64,000 nucleotides of DNA from Methylobacterium sp. GXS13 (GCF_001455965.1 NZ_LKKO01000001.1:1-64000), one strand, 5' to 3'; shown: positions 50,424-59,763, counted from the first letter of the stretch. The notes: generated by a model from the letters alone, not told the origin. Program-made: numbers and translations.

Positions 50424-50672
50424 ATGATGGGGACGGCAGCAAGCCCAAGGGGGGGAATGCCGTCGACGCCAGCGGTCCTCGGCGCCATCACCATGTCCGG
50501 CGTCGCCGCGGCGGCCTGGGCTTGGCCGGCGGCCGACCCGGACGTGATCGAGCACGCCAATGCCGACCTCGAACCCGGGCACCCGCACCTTCACGGGGAC
50601 CGGCGCCACGCCCACGCCCACGCCTACGTCATCAACGACCTGCATCACCGTTGGCCGGCCAGGGCGGCATGA
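50424..50672 (+). pseudogene. Decayed C-terminal copy of the NreB-like exporter
   Basis: The frame reads GVAAAAWAWPAADPDVIEHA, then HPHLHGDRRHAHAHAYVIND and LHHRWPARAA, matching the His-rich C-terminus of the exporter at 42350-43681 over about 60 residues, including the order of the last motifs. The membrane part of the exporter is missing. It is a remnant of a duplication or of a second exporter. Confidence 0.75.
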
Positions 50673-50853
50673 GTGCCGTTCGATGTCATTGCCGGCTGGG
50701 TCGAAAGCCGGGCCTGCCGACCAGCGCAGCGGAAGTCGAATGTTCCGTCAGGCACGCGAGAGGGAGGAGAACGCATCCCGCGGAACGGTCCTGGAAGCGG
50801 GGCCATTCCCAAGGCTCGGGTGCCGTCGTTTTCGACGCATCGCCGACAACGAC

Positions 50854-51202
50854 GTGAGAAAGTCCCTTTTCGCCGCCGCCATCCTGGCAACCCTGGGTGC
50901 CGCTTCGGTCGCCCCCGTCTCGGCCGCCCCCGGCATGATCGGCGCCGCCGATGCCCCCGACCCCGGTGGCCGAGGTCCGGAGGGACGGCATGCACGGCCA
51001 TCGCATGGCGGTCCACGGTCACCATCGCGGCCACCGCATGATGCGCCACGGCCATCGCCGCGGCCACATGATGGGTCACCACCGCGGCCATCGCATGCAG
51101 TCGGCCGCTCGTCGGGTCCTGGACGTCCCGACGTCGAGTTGGAATACAAGGGCAGGATGCGCCGATGCGTGTCCTGCCCTTCTTCGTACGACGCCACCGT
51201 AG
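50854..51202 (+). pseudogene. His-rich exported protein split by a single-base insertion
   Basis: From a GTG at 50854 the sequence RKSLFAAAILATLGAASVAP continues as a signal peptide like that of the gene at 35373. Near 50962 (CCCCGGTGGCC) an extra G moves the frame. The His-rich part (HGHRMAVHGHHRGHRMM) continues in the next frame and ends at 51202. Removing one G restores a protein paralogous to the one at 35373. It may be a true pseudogene or a sequencing error. Confidence 0.65.
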
Positions 51203-51224
51203 GCGACTTCCACAAAGGAACATC

Positions 51225-51332
51225 GTGATCGAGACGGTACGGCCCGCCGCGGCGACGGTCGAGGAAGGAAGACCGACCGGACGAGGCGACGTGCTTGAGG
51301 TGTTCGCGGCCTACCGCAATGCGGGCAGGTGA
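51225..51332 (+). CDS. Possible 35-residue peptide gene
   Basis: GTG at 51225 follows AAAGGA with good spacing, and the frame (VIETVRPAAATVEEGRPTG, then DVLEVFAAYRNAGR) stops at 51332. Protein-like, but too short for firm support. It may also be the end of a lost gene. Confidence 0.2.
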   Translation: MIETVRPAAATVEEGRPTGRGDVLEVFAAYRNAGR

Positions 51333-51407
51333 GCGTGGATCGTAGCTGGGCCGTCGTCATCGTGCCGTCATGGACGTCGGTGGTAGGAGGCGATGGACGC
51401 CTCCAAG

Positions 51408-52082
51408 TCAGTTCGGCTGCCCTGCGGCGAGGGCGGCCCGGTCGAAGACCTGCACCTGCCCGCGTCGGACCTCGACCAGCCCGGCGTCGGCCCATTCCCC
51501 CAGCATGCGGCTGACGACCTCGCGCACGCTCCCGACGTCGGACGCCAGTTGCTGGTGGGTCTTCCAGATGATGCCGTCCGCGTCGGCCTCGACCAACAGG
51601 CGCCTCGCGAGCCTCTGCTCCAGGGGCGCGAAGGCGACCTCCTCCACCAGGTCGAACACCGCCGACAGGAGCTTGGTGTAGTCGTCGAGGACGAAAACCC
51701 TGAAGGCGTCGCTTTCCCGCATCAACTGGCGGAAGGTGTCGGCCGGCAAGGCCGCCAACTCGGTTCGGGCCTCGGCGACGCTCTGCGCCGGAAAACCTCC
51801 GCCCGACAACAGGCACTGGGTGGTGAGCACGCAGGTGCCGCCGGCGCCGACCTTGTAGATCAGCATCTCGCGACCGCCCTCGGACATCCGGAACACCCGG
51901 GTCCGTCCGTCGATGCACATCAGGTAGTTCGCGCAGGCGTCCTGGAGCTCGTAGGCAATCGCGCCCGCCTCCAGCACCGGGAAATGCACCGTGCCGCGCG
52001 CGATCTGAAGGTGGTTGGCGGTGAAGCCCCGGACCAGCGGGAAGCGCTCGATCCAACGCTCGACCTGATGGGCGCTCCGCAT
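51408..52082 (-). CDS. Crp/Fnr-family transcription regulator
   Basis: A 224-residue protein: a cyclic-nucleotide-binding-like domain (GAIAYELQDACANYLMCIDG near residue 45, GTCVLTTQCLLSGG near 80) and a C-terminal winged helix with LASDVGSVREVVSRMLGEWA near 170. The N-terminal cysteine cluster of classical Fnr is absent, though cysteines occur in the sensor domain. It is divergent from the pentapeptide-repeat gene, with a GTGACC-TG-GGTCAC palindrome in between. Confidence 0.85.
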   Translation of the reverse strand: MRSAHQVERWIERFPLVRGFTANHLQIARGTVHFPVLEAGAIAYELQDACANYLMCIDGRTRVFRMSEGGREMLIYKVGAGGTCVLTTQCLLSGGGFPAQSVAEARTELAALPADTFRQLMRESDAFRVFVLDDYTKLLSAVFDLVEEVAFAPLEQRLARRLLVEADADGIIWKTHQQLASDVGSVREVVSRMLGEWADAGLVEVRRGQVQVFDRAALAAGQPN

Positions 52083-52165
52083 GGTCGTCTCCCGGGGGAC
52101 TGGTGGTCGTTGAATGCCACCATGGCCCTGTTGGTGCGTTATTTTTCCTGAACCCGCAGCCCTCG

Positions 52166-52179
52166 GTGACCTGGGTCAC
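52166..52179. promoter_or_regulatory. Palindrome in the Crp/Fnr divergent promoter region
   Basis: GTGACC-TG-GGTCAC, a perfect 6+2+6 palindrome. It can also be read as GTGAC-N4-GTCAC, a Crp/Fnr-like site. Located 84 bases before the regulator start (leftward) and 118 bases before the pentapeptide gene. Confidence 0.5.
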
Positions 52180-52296
52180 AGACGGTTGGAACTGCCTTCC
52201 ATACCACTGTCGTCACTGAACAAAAATCCGTTCGGGCATCGTCGCGAGAAGGCAGAAGCCTTCCGCGGGCCGGGGCGAAACAAACCGGGAGAAACC

Positions 52297-53097
52297 ATGC
52301 GCCGCCTCGTCCCCCTTCTGCTCGCTTCCGTCCTCCTTAGCCTGCCGGCCCACGCCGAACAGGACCTGCTCCTGGGCGCCGACATGGGCTCCGCGGCGAT
52401 GACCAAGGCCGAGATGACCCGGGCCGACATCGAGGCGATGATCGCCAAGGCCGACGGGAAGCCCATCGACCTGTCCGACAAGGCGCTCGCCGGCCTCGAC
52501 CTTTCGGGCCTGAACCTCAGGGGCGCCAACCTGCGCACCGCCCGCCTCAACAAGGCCAACCTGCGCGGCGCCGACCTGACCGGGGCGAACCTCGAACAGG
52601 CCTGGTTCATCAAGGCCGATCTCAGCGGCGCCAAGCTCGTCGGCGCCAAGATGTTCGGCATCACCGCCCGCGACGCGAACCTCAGCGGGGCCGACCTCAG
52701 CCGGTCGATGCCCATCGGCGACTTCAAGGGCGCCAACATGGCCGGGGCGACCCTCGTCGACCTCAAGGGCGGCGCCGACATCAAGAACCAGTCCATGGGC
52801 CTGATGCGGGCCGTGTTCGTCTCGGTGAACCTCAAGGGCGCCAACCTGAAGGGGGCGAACCTCGGTCGCTCGCGACTGGAATACGCCGACCTCACCGACG
52901 CGGACCTCACCGACGTGGTGCTGATGGGCTCCGACCTTTCGGGCGCGAACCTGACCGGCGCGACCGTGTCGGGCGCCGACTTCAAGAACGTCGACGTCAG
53001 CGGCGCCCGCCTCGTGTCCCTCAAGGGCCAGGACAGCGCCAGGGATTGGTCGGCCCTCGTGAACGTCGACCGCGCGATCACCCAGGTCTCGAACTGA
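52297..53097 (+). CDS. Exported pentapeptide-repeat protein
   Basis: A 266-residue protein with a signal peptide (MRRLVPLLLASVLLSLPAHA) followed by many A(D/N)LxG pentapeptides (DLSGLNLRGANLRTA and on), forming a right-handed quadrilateral beta-helix. Two blocks (about residues 65-140 and 185-240) are separated by an interrupted segment. Most characterised members are cytoplasmic; an exported one would act in the periplasm. It is followed by an exported thioredoxin and a CcdA-type protein. Confidence 0.85.
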   Translation: MRRLVPLLLASVLLSLPAHAEQDLLLGADMGSAAMTKAEMTRADIEAMIAKADGKPIDLSDKALAGLDLSGLNLRGANLRTARLNKANLRGADLTGANLEQAWFIKADLSGAKLVGAKMFGITARDANLSGADLSRSMPIGDFKGANMAGATLVDLKGGADIKNQSMGLMRAVFVSVNLKGANLKGANLGRSRLEYADLTDADLTDVVLMGSDLSGANLTGATVSGADFKNVDVSGARLVSLKGQDSARDWSALVNVDRAITQVSN

Positions 53098-53141
53098 GCC
53101 TCGACTTCCACCCCCAGCCATCCATCACGGGAACAGCATCC

Positions 53142-53531
53142 ATGACCACCCGCCGCATCCTGCTCGCCGCCTTCGCCGTCGCCCCCATGGTGCTCGGCAC
53201 CGCCGCCGGCGCCGCCGAGATGGCCTACACCCCCACGGCGTTCGAGGCCGCCCAGAAGGCCGGCAAGCCGATCCTGGTCCACATCACCGCCCCGTGGTGC
53301 ACCACCTGCGCGGCGCAGAAGCCGATCCTTTCGAAGCTCGAAGCCGACCCGAAGTTCAAGGACCTCCAGGTGTTCGACGTCGACTTCGACAGCCGCAAGG
53401 ACGTGGTGAAGCGGTTCGGCGCGACGATGCAGAGCACGCTGATCACCTACAAGGGCGACAAGGAGACCGGGCGCTCGGCCGGCGAGACCAAGCCCGAGGC
53501 GATCACCTCGCTCCTCGACAAGGCGATCTGA
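53142..53531 (+). CDS. Exported thioredoxin-like protein
   Basis: A 129-residue protein with a signal peptide (ILLAAFAVAPMVLGTAAGAA) and a thioredoxin fold whose active site is CTTC in ITAPWCTTCAAQKP near residue 50. It lies 6 bases before the CcdA-type gene, which would supply electrons to it. The two form a split version of DsbD. Confidence 0.88.
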   Translation: MTTRRILLAAFAVAPMVLGTAAGAAEMAYTPTAFEAAQKAGKPILVHITAPWCTTCAAQKPILSKLEADPKFKDLQVFDVDFDSRKDVVKRFGATMQSTLITYKGDKETGRSAGETKPEAITSLLDKAI

Positions 53532-53537
53532 ACCGCC

Positions 53538-54257
53538 ATGGTCACGAGCCTGGGCCTCGCCTTCCTCGCCGGCATCCTCTCGGTGCTGTCCCCCTGCGTG
53601 CTGCCCTTGCTGCCGCTGGTGCTCGGCGCGGCAGCCTCGGAGCACAGGCTCGGTCCGGCGGCGCTCGCCGCCGGCCTCGCCCTGTCGTTCGTGGCGATCG
53701 GGCTGTTCGTGGCCACCGTCGGCTTCGCCATCGGCCTCGACGCCGGCATCTTCCGGACGGGCGCGGCCATCATGCTCATCCTGATCGGGCTGGTCCTGAT
53801 GGTCCCATCCGTCCAGACGCGGCTGGCCGTGGCCGCCGGTCCGGTGAGCAACTGGACCGAGAGCCGGTTCGGCGGATTCTCCACCGCCGGCCTGCCCGGC
53901 CAGTTCGGCGTCGGCGTCCTGCTCGGGGCGGTGTGGAGCCCCTGCGTCGGGCCGACCCTCGGGGCGGCCTCGCTCCTCGCCTCCCAGGGACGCGACCTCG
54001 GCGTGGTGGCGCTGACCATGATCCTGTTCGGTCTCGGCGCCGCGCTGCCGCTGCTCCTGCTCGGGACCTTGTCCCGCGAGGTGCTGATGCGCTGGCGCGA
54101 CCGGATGATGGGGCTTGGCAAGGGGCTCAAGGCGGCCCTCGGACTGATCCTCGTGGCCACCGGGCTCATGATCGCCACCGGCTACGACAAGGCGGCGGAG
54201 ACCGTGCTGGTCAACGCCTCGCCGGACTGGCTCACCGTCCTCACCACGCGCCTCTGA
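53538..54257 (+). CDS. CcdA-type cytochrome c biogenesis / thiol-transfer membrane protein
   Basis: A 239-residue protein of six membrane spans equivalent to the central domain of DsbD, with redox cysteines in LSPCVLPLLPLVLG near residue 16 and VWSPCVGPTLGAA near 135. It passes reducing equivalents from cytoplasmic thioredoxin to periplasmic proteins, here most likely the exported thioredoxin encoded directly upstream. Confidence 0.88.
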   Translation: MVTSLGLAFLAGILSVLSPCVLPLLPLVLGAAASEHRLGPAALAAGLALSFVAIGLFVATVGFAIGLDAGIFRTGAAIMLILIGLVLMVPSVQTRLAVAAGPVSNWTESRFGGFSTAGLPGQFGVGVLLGAVWSPCVGPTLGAASLLASQGRDLGVVALTMILFGLGAALPLLLLGTLSREVLMRWRDRMMGLGKGLKAALGLILVATGLMIATGYDKAAETVLVNASPDWLTVLTTRL

Positions 54258-54351
54258 GGCCAGGAGATGCCCGCACCGCGTTCGGCTGCCGCACGCCCGT
54301 CGTGCGCGCGCCGCCGGGGACGCTTCCGGCATTCCCGGCGTCACGGCAGGG

Positions 54352-54822
54352 TCACGCAGCCCTGGCGGTGACCTTCTCGTAAGTGCCCGTCGCGACCTGC
54401 TCGTCGAGCTGCGCCTTGAAGTCTGCGATGCCGAGGACCTGGACGGGATTGCCCGCCTCGTCGAGGAACTCGTAGAGGGCATCCTCGATGTTGCGGTTGC
54501 TGAAGAACACGATGGCGTCCTCGTCGCCGCCCCCCTCCGTATGCGGGTCGCCGTTCGCCACGCCCGAGACGTAGCTGCCCGTCGGACGGATCTCCTTCAG
54601 GGACCCGTCCTCGCGATAGAACCTGAGTTCGCCCTGCATCACGAGCGTGACGTAGGGGCTCCTGTGCCGATGCAGCATCACGCGCTGGTTCGCGGCGAAC
54701 TTGAACACGACGTCGACGATGCGGTTCTCCTCGTCGACCTTGTAGACGAAGAAGGCGATGTGCGGGAGCCAGTCCAGGGTCCGCCACGTGATGTTGGTCT
54801 CGTCGAACATGTGGCTGGGCAT
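54352..54822 (-). CDS. Cupin-domain protein
   Basis: A 156-residue protein with a double-stranded beta-helix. FAANQRVMLHRHRSPYVTLV near residue 42 and the following MQGELRFYREDGS carry the histidines typical of a metal-binding cupin. Related proteins are small dioxygenases or sensors. Start at 54822 is chosen after AAGGAAACGCG (antisense reading). Convergent with the CcdA gene. Substrate not known. Confidence 0.75.
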   Translation of the reverse strand: MPSHMFDETNITWRTLDWLPHIAFFVYKVDEENRIVDVVFKFAANQRVMLHRHRSPYVTLVMQGELRFYREDGSLKEIRPTGSYVSGVANGDPHTEGGGDEDAIVFFSNRNIEDALYEFLDEAGNPVQVLGIADFKAQLDEQVATGTYEKVTARAA

Positions 54823-55083
54823 CGCGTTTCCTTCCGTTCCCCACGTCCGGCCACTCACGGCCGGAGCACGGTTTTCCGCCGCGTCTCGTGGTAGGGGCAA
54901 CGTCCTCCATGTCGAATGGATGCGACCGCCCGGGGATCGCGGACCTGCGACGCCAGTTCGAAACTCGATGCTGGCGTCCGGCCCATGGTCGGGACGAGGC
55001 AAGGCGGGGGGAGCCCTGACAGAGGTCGAGTTCAGGCGGTTGGGTAAGGCGGTCGGTCATTTTGGTGACGCCGGTGGGACGTC
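54823..55083. other. Intergenic stretch
   Basis: About 260 bases between the cupin gene and the end of the large kinase. No gene or strong hairpin was recognised. Confidence 0.3.
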
Positions 55084-58000
55084 CTATTCAGCCGCCGGCC
55101 TGCGGCGCCGCCGTTTCGAGGCCGCCAGGCGCAGGATGCGGGACAGCGCCTCGACCGAGTAGGGCTTCTGCAGGAGCTCGAACCCGTGGTCGCTTTCCTG
55201 CGCGAGGACGTGGCTGTAGCCGCTGGTCAGAACCACCGGCAGGCCGGGGTACAGACGTCCGATCTCGCGTCCGAGCTCGACCCCGTTCGTGCCGGGCATG
55301 ATCACGTCCGAGAACACCACGTCGTAGGTGTCGGGTTCGGCGGCCAGGGCCGCCAGGGTCTCGGCGGCGTTCCCGACCCAGTGCGTGCCGTAGCCGAGTT
55401 CCTGGAGGGTCTGGGTCGAGAAGGTGCCGACGTCCCGGTTGTCCTCGACCACCAGGACGTGGGTGCCCCGGCCGTCGACGGCGGCGTCCTCGTCCACGGC
55501 CTCGTCGACCCTTGCGGCGTCCGCGACGACGCGCGGGAGATAGAGCGCGAAGGTGGTCCCGTGCCCGACCTCGCTCTCGACTAGGACCTCGCCGCCCGAT
55601 TGCTTGGCGAAGCCGAACACCTGGCTGAGGCCGAGGCCCGTCCCCTGCCCGACGCCCTTGGTCGTGAAGAATGGCTCGAAGATCCTATCGATCAGATCGG
55701 CCGGGATGCCGAAGCCTGAATCTGACAGCGCGATCCGGACGAAGTCGCCGACCTGCGCGGGATGCGAGCGCAACGCGGGGACGACCGCCACGGTGTCGAC
55801 CGCGATGTCGAGCCGTCCCTCGCCGTCCATCGCGTCGCGGGCGTTGACCGCCATGTTCACGAGGGCGGTGTCGAACTGGCTCGGGTCGGCGCGGATGTGG
55901 CAAGGCTCGTCGCCGACGTGGATCGACACCGTTATCCGGGCCCCGGTGAGGGTCCCGACCATCTCGCCGATGGCCCTGACGCCGCGGCCGACGTCGAACA
56001 CCTCGGGCCGCAGCGCCTGGCGCCGGGCGAAGGCCAGGAGCTGGCCCGTGAGCTTGGCCGCCCGGTCGACGGTGTCCGAGATCGCGCCGATGTACCTGCC
56101 CCGCCGTTCCTCGGAGAGGTCCGGTCGCTTGAGCAGGTCGGTCGACGACTTGATCACGGTCAGCAGGTTGTTGAAATCATGCGCGACGCCCCCCGTCAGC
56201 TGCCCGACGGCCTCCAGCTTCTGCGATTGCCGCAGGGCCTCCTCGGCCTGGAGCAGGCTGGCAGTCCGCTCCTTTTCCCGGGTGACGTCGCGTGAGACGC
56301 AGTACAGCATCCCCTCGACCGGGACGGCCGTCCACGACAGCGTGCGGTAGCCCCCGTCGCGCGCCCGGAAGCGGTTCTCGAAGGCGAGCGTCAGGCCGCC
56401 GGCGGCGAGCCGGGCGACCTCGGCGCGCGTCCTCTCGCGGTCGTCGGGGTGTTCGAGCCACTCCGAGGTCCTGCCGATGATCTCGTGGCGCTCCCACCCC
56501 AGGATCGAATGCCAGGCCGGGTTGATGCTGACCCAGACACCGTCCGCGTCGGCGACGCCGAGCATGTCCTGGCTCACCTGCCAGATCCGGTCGCGCTCCT
56601 TTGTGCGCTCGGCGACCTGGGCCGCCAGGGTCTCGTTCAACGCCCGGAGCGCCCCCTGAGCGCGGACGCGCTCGACCGCGTCCCAGATCCGGGCCGCGAC
56701 CTCCTCGACCAGCGAGACCTCGTCGGCCGTCCAGGCCCGCGGCTCGCGCTGGTTGACGTAGACGACCGAGCGCAGGCGTCCCTCGTGGACCTGGGGCACG
56801 GCGACGATGGCGGCGATGCCGAAGGCGCCCATCCCCAGGCCGGTGGTGTCCGGATCCGCCTCGACGTCGGGATAGACCGACGTGCGGCCCGCCTTGAGGT
56901 TGGCGATGTTGCCGGGTCCGAACGCGTCGAGCGGGTAGGTGTCGGCCAGCGTCGCGACGCCGTCGACGTACTCGGTGCCGAGGGTGACGGACACGCCGTC
57001 GTCCCCGACGAAGCCGTAGCCGACCCGGCTGGCGCCGATGTGGCGCCCGAGGGCGTCCACCGCCGCCTGCATCCGGCCGCGCGGGCCGCCCTGTTCGCGC
57101 AACGTGTCGGTGAGCGCGAGCAGGAAGCGCTGCCGCGCCTCGGCCGCATGCCGTTCCACGACCCGCATCTCAAGTTCGGCGTTCATCTCACGCAGGCGTC
57201 GCTCGTCGAGCCTGCGGCCGGTGACGTCCGAGACCGTCAGGACGGCCCCCATGAGGTTGCCGCCCTCGAAGACCGGGGCGTTCGAGCAGACCACCTCGAC
57301 CGGCGTGCCATCCTGGCGGAAGAAGGTCGCGTCGCGCTGCCGGAGGGTCGATCCATCCCGGATCGCGTCGACGAAGCCGCATTCGGATGCGGGGAACGGG
57401 CGCCCGTCCGGATGGTGGTGGTGGGCGGCCTCGTGCAGGTCCTGCCCGACCAGGGTCCCGTCCCCCCACCCCAGCAGGGCGTGCGCGGTCCGGTTGGCGA
57501 AGGTGACGATTCCGTCGAGGTCGAGTTGGAACACCGCCTCGCTGACGTGGTCCGTGACGGTCCGGAGCAGGTCGGTCTGCCGCTGCAGCGCCTCCGCCGC
57601 CAGGCGCTGGCCGGTCCTGTCCCGGAGGATCTTGAGGTAGCCGACGTGCCCGCCGTCGTCGGCGTGCAGCGGCATCATCTCGCCGAGCGCATAGAAGCGC
57701 GAGCCATCCTTGCGCACGTGCCAGCGCTCGTCGTTGCCGCGGCCTTCCTCGCGCGCGCCCTTTATTTCCCGCTCGGGGATGCCCGCGGCGTCGTCCTCGT
57801 CGGTGAAGAAGATACGGGCCGGCTTGCCGCGCATCTCAGCCTCGGACCAGCCGAGGATCGCCTCGGCCCCGGCGCTCCAGCCGGTGACGAGGCCGTCGAG
57901 GTCCATGGTCACCATCGCGTAGTCGATGGCGCTGTCGAGGATCTGGCTATGCCGGGTATCCGCCTCCCGGGCGCTGCGAAGGGCGTCGTCGCGGGCGGCC

Positions 58001-58497
58001 ATCGACCGGCGCAGCTCCATCTGCGCCATGACCTGGCGGGCCAGCGCCTCAAGGGCCTCGGCCTGGTCCGGGGTCAACCCCTCGGGCCGGGGCTTCCCGT
58101 CGATCACGCACAGCGTCCCGAGCGCGACGCCCTCCGGGGTCTCCAGGCGGGCGCCGGCATAGAACCGCAGGTGGGGCTCCCCGGTGACCAGGGTGTTGCC
58201 GCGGGTCCGCGGGTCGGTTGTCAGGTCCGGGATCACCAGCAGGCCCGGTCGCGCGAGGGCATGCGCGCAGACCGATTGCGACAGCGGGGTCTGGCACGGG
58301 TCGAACCCGACGCGGGCCTTGAACCACTGGCGGTCGGCGGCCACCAGGCTGACCAGGGCCACCGAGGTCGCGCAGATCCGGGAGGCGAGCAGGACGATGT
58401 CGTCGAAGCCCCGCTCGGCCTGCGTGTCGAGGATGCCGTAGCCGTCGAGGGCCGCGAGGCGTTCCGGATCGCGGGCGGCCTCCTCAGGCGCGGTCAT
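55084..58497 (-). CDS. Large hybrid histidine kinase with GAF, PAS and receiver domains
   Basis: About 1137 residues from ATG at 58497. The order is: GAF (about 20-165, starting AALDGYGILDTQAERGFDDI); PAS (about 180-300); PAS (about 310-430); GAF (about 455-620); PAS (about 635-755); HisKA with GVAHDFNNLLTVIKSS (His near 774); HATPase with ARDAMDGEGR and GTGLGLSQVFGFAKQSGG; and a receiver with VVFSDVIMPGTNG (Asp near 1066). No membrane spans. Its kinase core and receiver are close copies of those of 20813-23617, but the sensory half differs. It overlaps the RHH gene by 14 bases. Confidence 0.9.
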   Translation of the reverse strand: MTAPEEAARDPERLAALDGYGILDTQAERGFDDIVLLASRICATSVALVSLVAADRQWFKARVGFDPCQTPLSQSVCAHALARPGLLVIPDLTTDPRTRGNTLVTGEPHLRFYAGARLETPEGVALGTLCVIDGKPRPEGLTPDQAEALEALARQVMAQMELRRSMAARDDALRSAREADTRHSQILDSAIDYAMVTMDLDGLVTGWSAGAEAILGWSEAEMRGKPARIFFTDEDDAAGIPEREIKGAREEGRGNDERWHVRKDGSRFYALGEMMPLHADDGGHVGYLKILRDRTGQRLAAEALQRQTDLLRTVTDHVSEAVFQLDLDGIVTFANRTAHALLGWGDGTLVGQDLHEAAHHHHPDGRPFPASECGFVDAIRDGSTLRQRDATFFRQDGTPVEVVCSNAPVFEGGNLMGAVLTVSDVTGRRLDERRLREMNAELEMRVVERHAAEARQRFLLALTDTLREQGGPRGRMQAAVDALGRHIGASRVGYGFVGDDGVSVTLGTEYVDGVATLADTYPLDAFGPGNIANLKAGRTSVYPDVEADPDTTGLGMGAFGIAAIVAVPQVHEGRLRSVVYVNQREPRAWTADEVSLVEEVAARIWDAVERVRAQGALRALNETLAAQVAERTKERDRIWQVSQDMLGVADADGVWVSINPAWHSILGWERHEIIGRTSEWLEHPDDRERTRAEVARLAAGGLTLAFENRFRARDGGYRTLSWTAVPVEGMLYCVSRDVTREKERTASLLQAEEALRQSQKLEAVGQLTGGVAHDFNNLLTVIKSSTDLLKRPDLSEERRGRYIGAISDTVDRAAKLTGQLLAFARRQALRPEVFDVGRGVRAIGEMVGTLTGARITVSIHVGDEPCHIRADPSQFDTALVNMAVNARDAMDGEGRLDIAVDTVAVVPALRSHPAQVGDFVRIALSDSGFGIPADLIDRIFEPFFTTKGVGQGTGLGLSQVFGFAKQSGGEVLVESEVGHGTTFALYLPRVVADAARVDEAVDEDAAVDGRGTHVLVVEDNRDVGTFSTQTLQELGYGTHWVGNAAETLAALAAEPDTYDVVFSDVIMPGTNGVELGREIGRLYPGLPVVLTSGYSHVLAQESDHGFELLQKPYSVEALSRILRLAASKRRRRRPAAE

Positions 58498-58678
58498 GGA
58501 CGGCCTCGGCGTTGGCGGCCCCACGGTGCACCTTGGCCGCCTCCCGCTCGATCAGGAGGCGCAGCGCCGTCCTGACGACCTCGCTGATCGAGGTGTACTC
58601 GCCCTTGGCGACCTGGGCCTCGGCGTAGGCGATCAGCGGCTCGGTGAGGGCGATGTGTCGGGAGTGCTTGGCGGCCAT
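58484..58678 (-). CDS. ParD-like RHH protein upstream of the large hybrid kinase
   Basis: A 64-residue protein with HIALTEPLIAYAEAQVAKGE and YTSISEVVRTALRLLIEREA, the RHH pattern also seen at 20608-20805. It overlaps the kinase gene, so both are co-translated. No ParE gene is next to it. Start at 58678 is preferred over an upstream in-frame start at 58735, whose extra residues are cysteine-rich and do not match the family. Confidence 0.75.
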   Translation of the reverse strand: MAAKHSRHIALTEPLIAYAEAQVAKGEYTSISEVVRTALRLLIEREAAKVHRGAANAEAVHDRA

Positions 58679-58898
58679 CCGGTGCCGGTAGCAGCTCCGG
58701 CATCCGGTGTCGCAGCCGCGACACCCCTCCCGCACGGACGTGTCGCCGCAGCCGTCGTACGCGGTCCGTGACGCGCGCCCGATGGCTCCGGTGTTCCGCG
58801 CGGGTCGATGCCGGCCGGACCCTATGGAACGGCATGCCGCGCGACGTCGCCCGCGGTCGCCGTCCCTCGGGGGGGCGGGATCGGCGACGGTCGGCGAG

Positions 58899-59183
58899 CT
58901 ATGTTCGGGTTTCGAGCGAGGCGACCGCGTCGCCGTTCCAGACGATGCCGTACCCGGCCTCCTCGACGGCCTCGGAGACGACCGCCTTCCAGTCTGCCAG
59001 AGGGCGGCCCGCCGCCGGGGCGAAGACCAGGGCGCAGATCCGCGTCACGTTGCCGACCGATGCGGCGCCCCGCGAAGCCCAATGCCGGTTCAGGGGCACC
59101 AGCGCGGCATCGTAGAGCCGTGCCCGCTCGTCGCTGGCCAGGAGGTCCAGACGCATGTCCTCGATTTCCGCGGGACCGATCAT
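58899..59183 (-). CDS. Unknown small protein (94 residues)
   Basis: A soluble protein beginning MIGPAEIEDMRLDLLASDER, with VGNVTRICALVFAPAAGRP in the middle and GYGIVWNGDAVASLE near the end. Protein-like composition and clear codon use support a real gene, but no family is recognised. It is followed by an exported protein gene on the same strand at 59245-59598. Confidence 0.55.
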   Translation of the reverse strand: MIGPAEIEDMRLDLLASDERARLYDAALVPLNRHWASRGAASVGNVTRICALVFAPAAGRPLADWKAVVSEAVEEAGYGIVWNGDAVASLETRT

Positions 59184-59244
59184 CTTCGAGGTTCCTCGTG
59201 CCGTATCCGGAGGGGGCGCGTCGGGCGACGCTCGTGGCAGCCGC

Positions 59245-59598
59245 CTACGGCAGGGCGCCGATCATGCCCTTGGCCTCGGTCATGGTGTTCTCGCAGCCGC
59301 GCTTGTCCCCGCGCCGGTCCTCGTCTGCTGCCCGGACGATGAGGGCGCGCGCCTCCGAGACGTGGCCCGCGGTCGAGACGGTCGCGGGATCGCTCGGGGC
59401 GTCGAGGCGAGCCGCGGACACGCCCCGGGGCGAACCGGTCCGGAGGCTGTGGCCTTCCTGCAGGCCGGTGACCTGAACGGCGCCGGCGCTGTCGAGGCGT
59501 CGCTCGATGGTGGCGATCTGTTCGGCGCAGGACGAGGCCATCGCAGGCATCGGCGACAGCGCCAGGATCAGGATCGCGAGGGTAGGGGCGATGCGCAT
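59245..59598 (-). CDS. Small exported unknown protein (117 residues)
   Basis: From ATG at 59598, a signal peptide (MRIAPTLAILILALSPMPAM) and a helical domain beginning SSCAEQIATIERRLDSAG and ending GCENTMTEAKGMIGALP. Two cysteines at the two ends could form a disulfide. Similar small helical exported proteins are common in this group; function unknown. Confidence 0.6.
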   Translation of the reverse strand: MRIAPTLAILILALSPMPAMASSCAEQIATIERRLDSAGAVQVTGLQEGHSLRTGSPRGVSAARLDAPSDPATVSTAGHVSEARALIVRAADEDRRGDKRGCENTMTEAKGMIGALP

Positions 59599-59763
59599 CG
59601 AGAAAACCTTCGGGGAGGCAGCGCCGCGACCCCGCCCGGCGGGCGGTCGATCCGACGCCGTCCCCCGATCGTCGACGCGAGGGTAGCGCCTATCCAACCG
59701 GCGAGACCGGCTTATGTTGCGCTGCAACACGCTGCGCTGGGCAGGCCTGCGCGGGATGCGGGA

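Noticed and set aside
52176..54482. Very long reverse open frame across the pentapeptide, thioredoxin and CcdA genes
   Set aside because: Sequence is Arg/Glu/Gly-rich noise; all three forward genes have clear domains and signal peptides.
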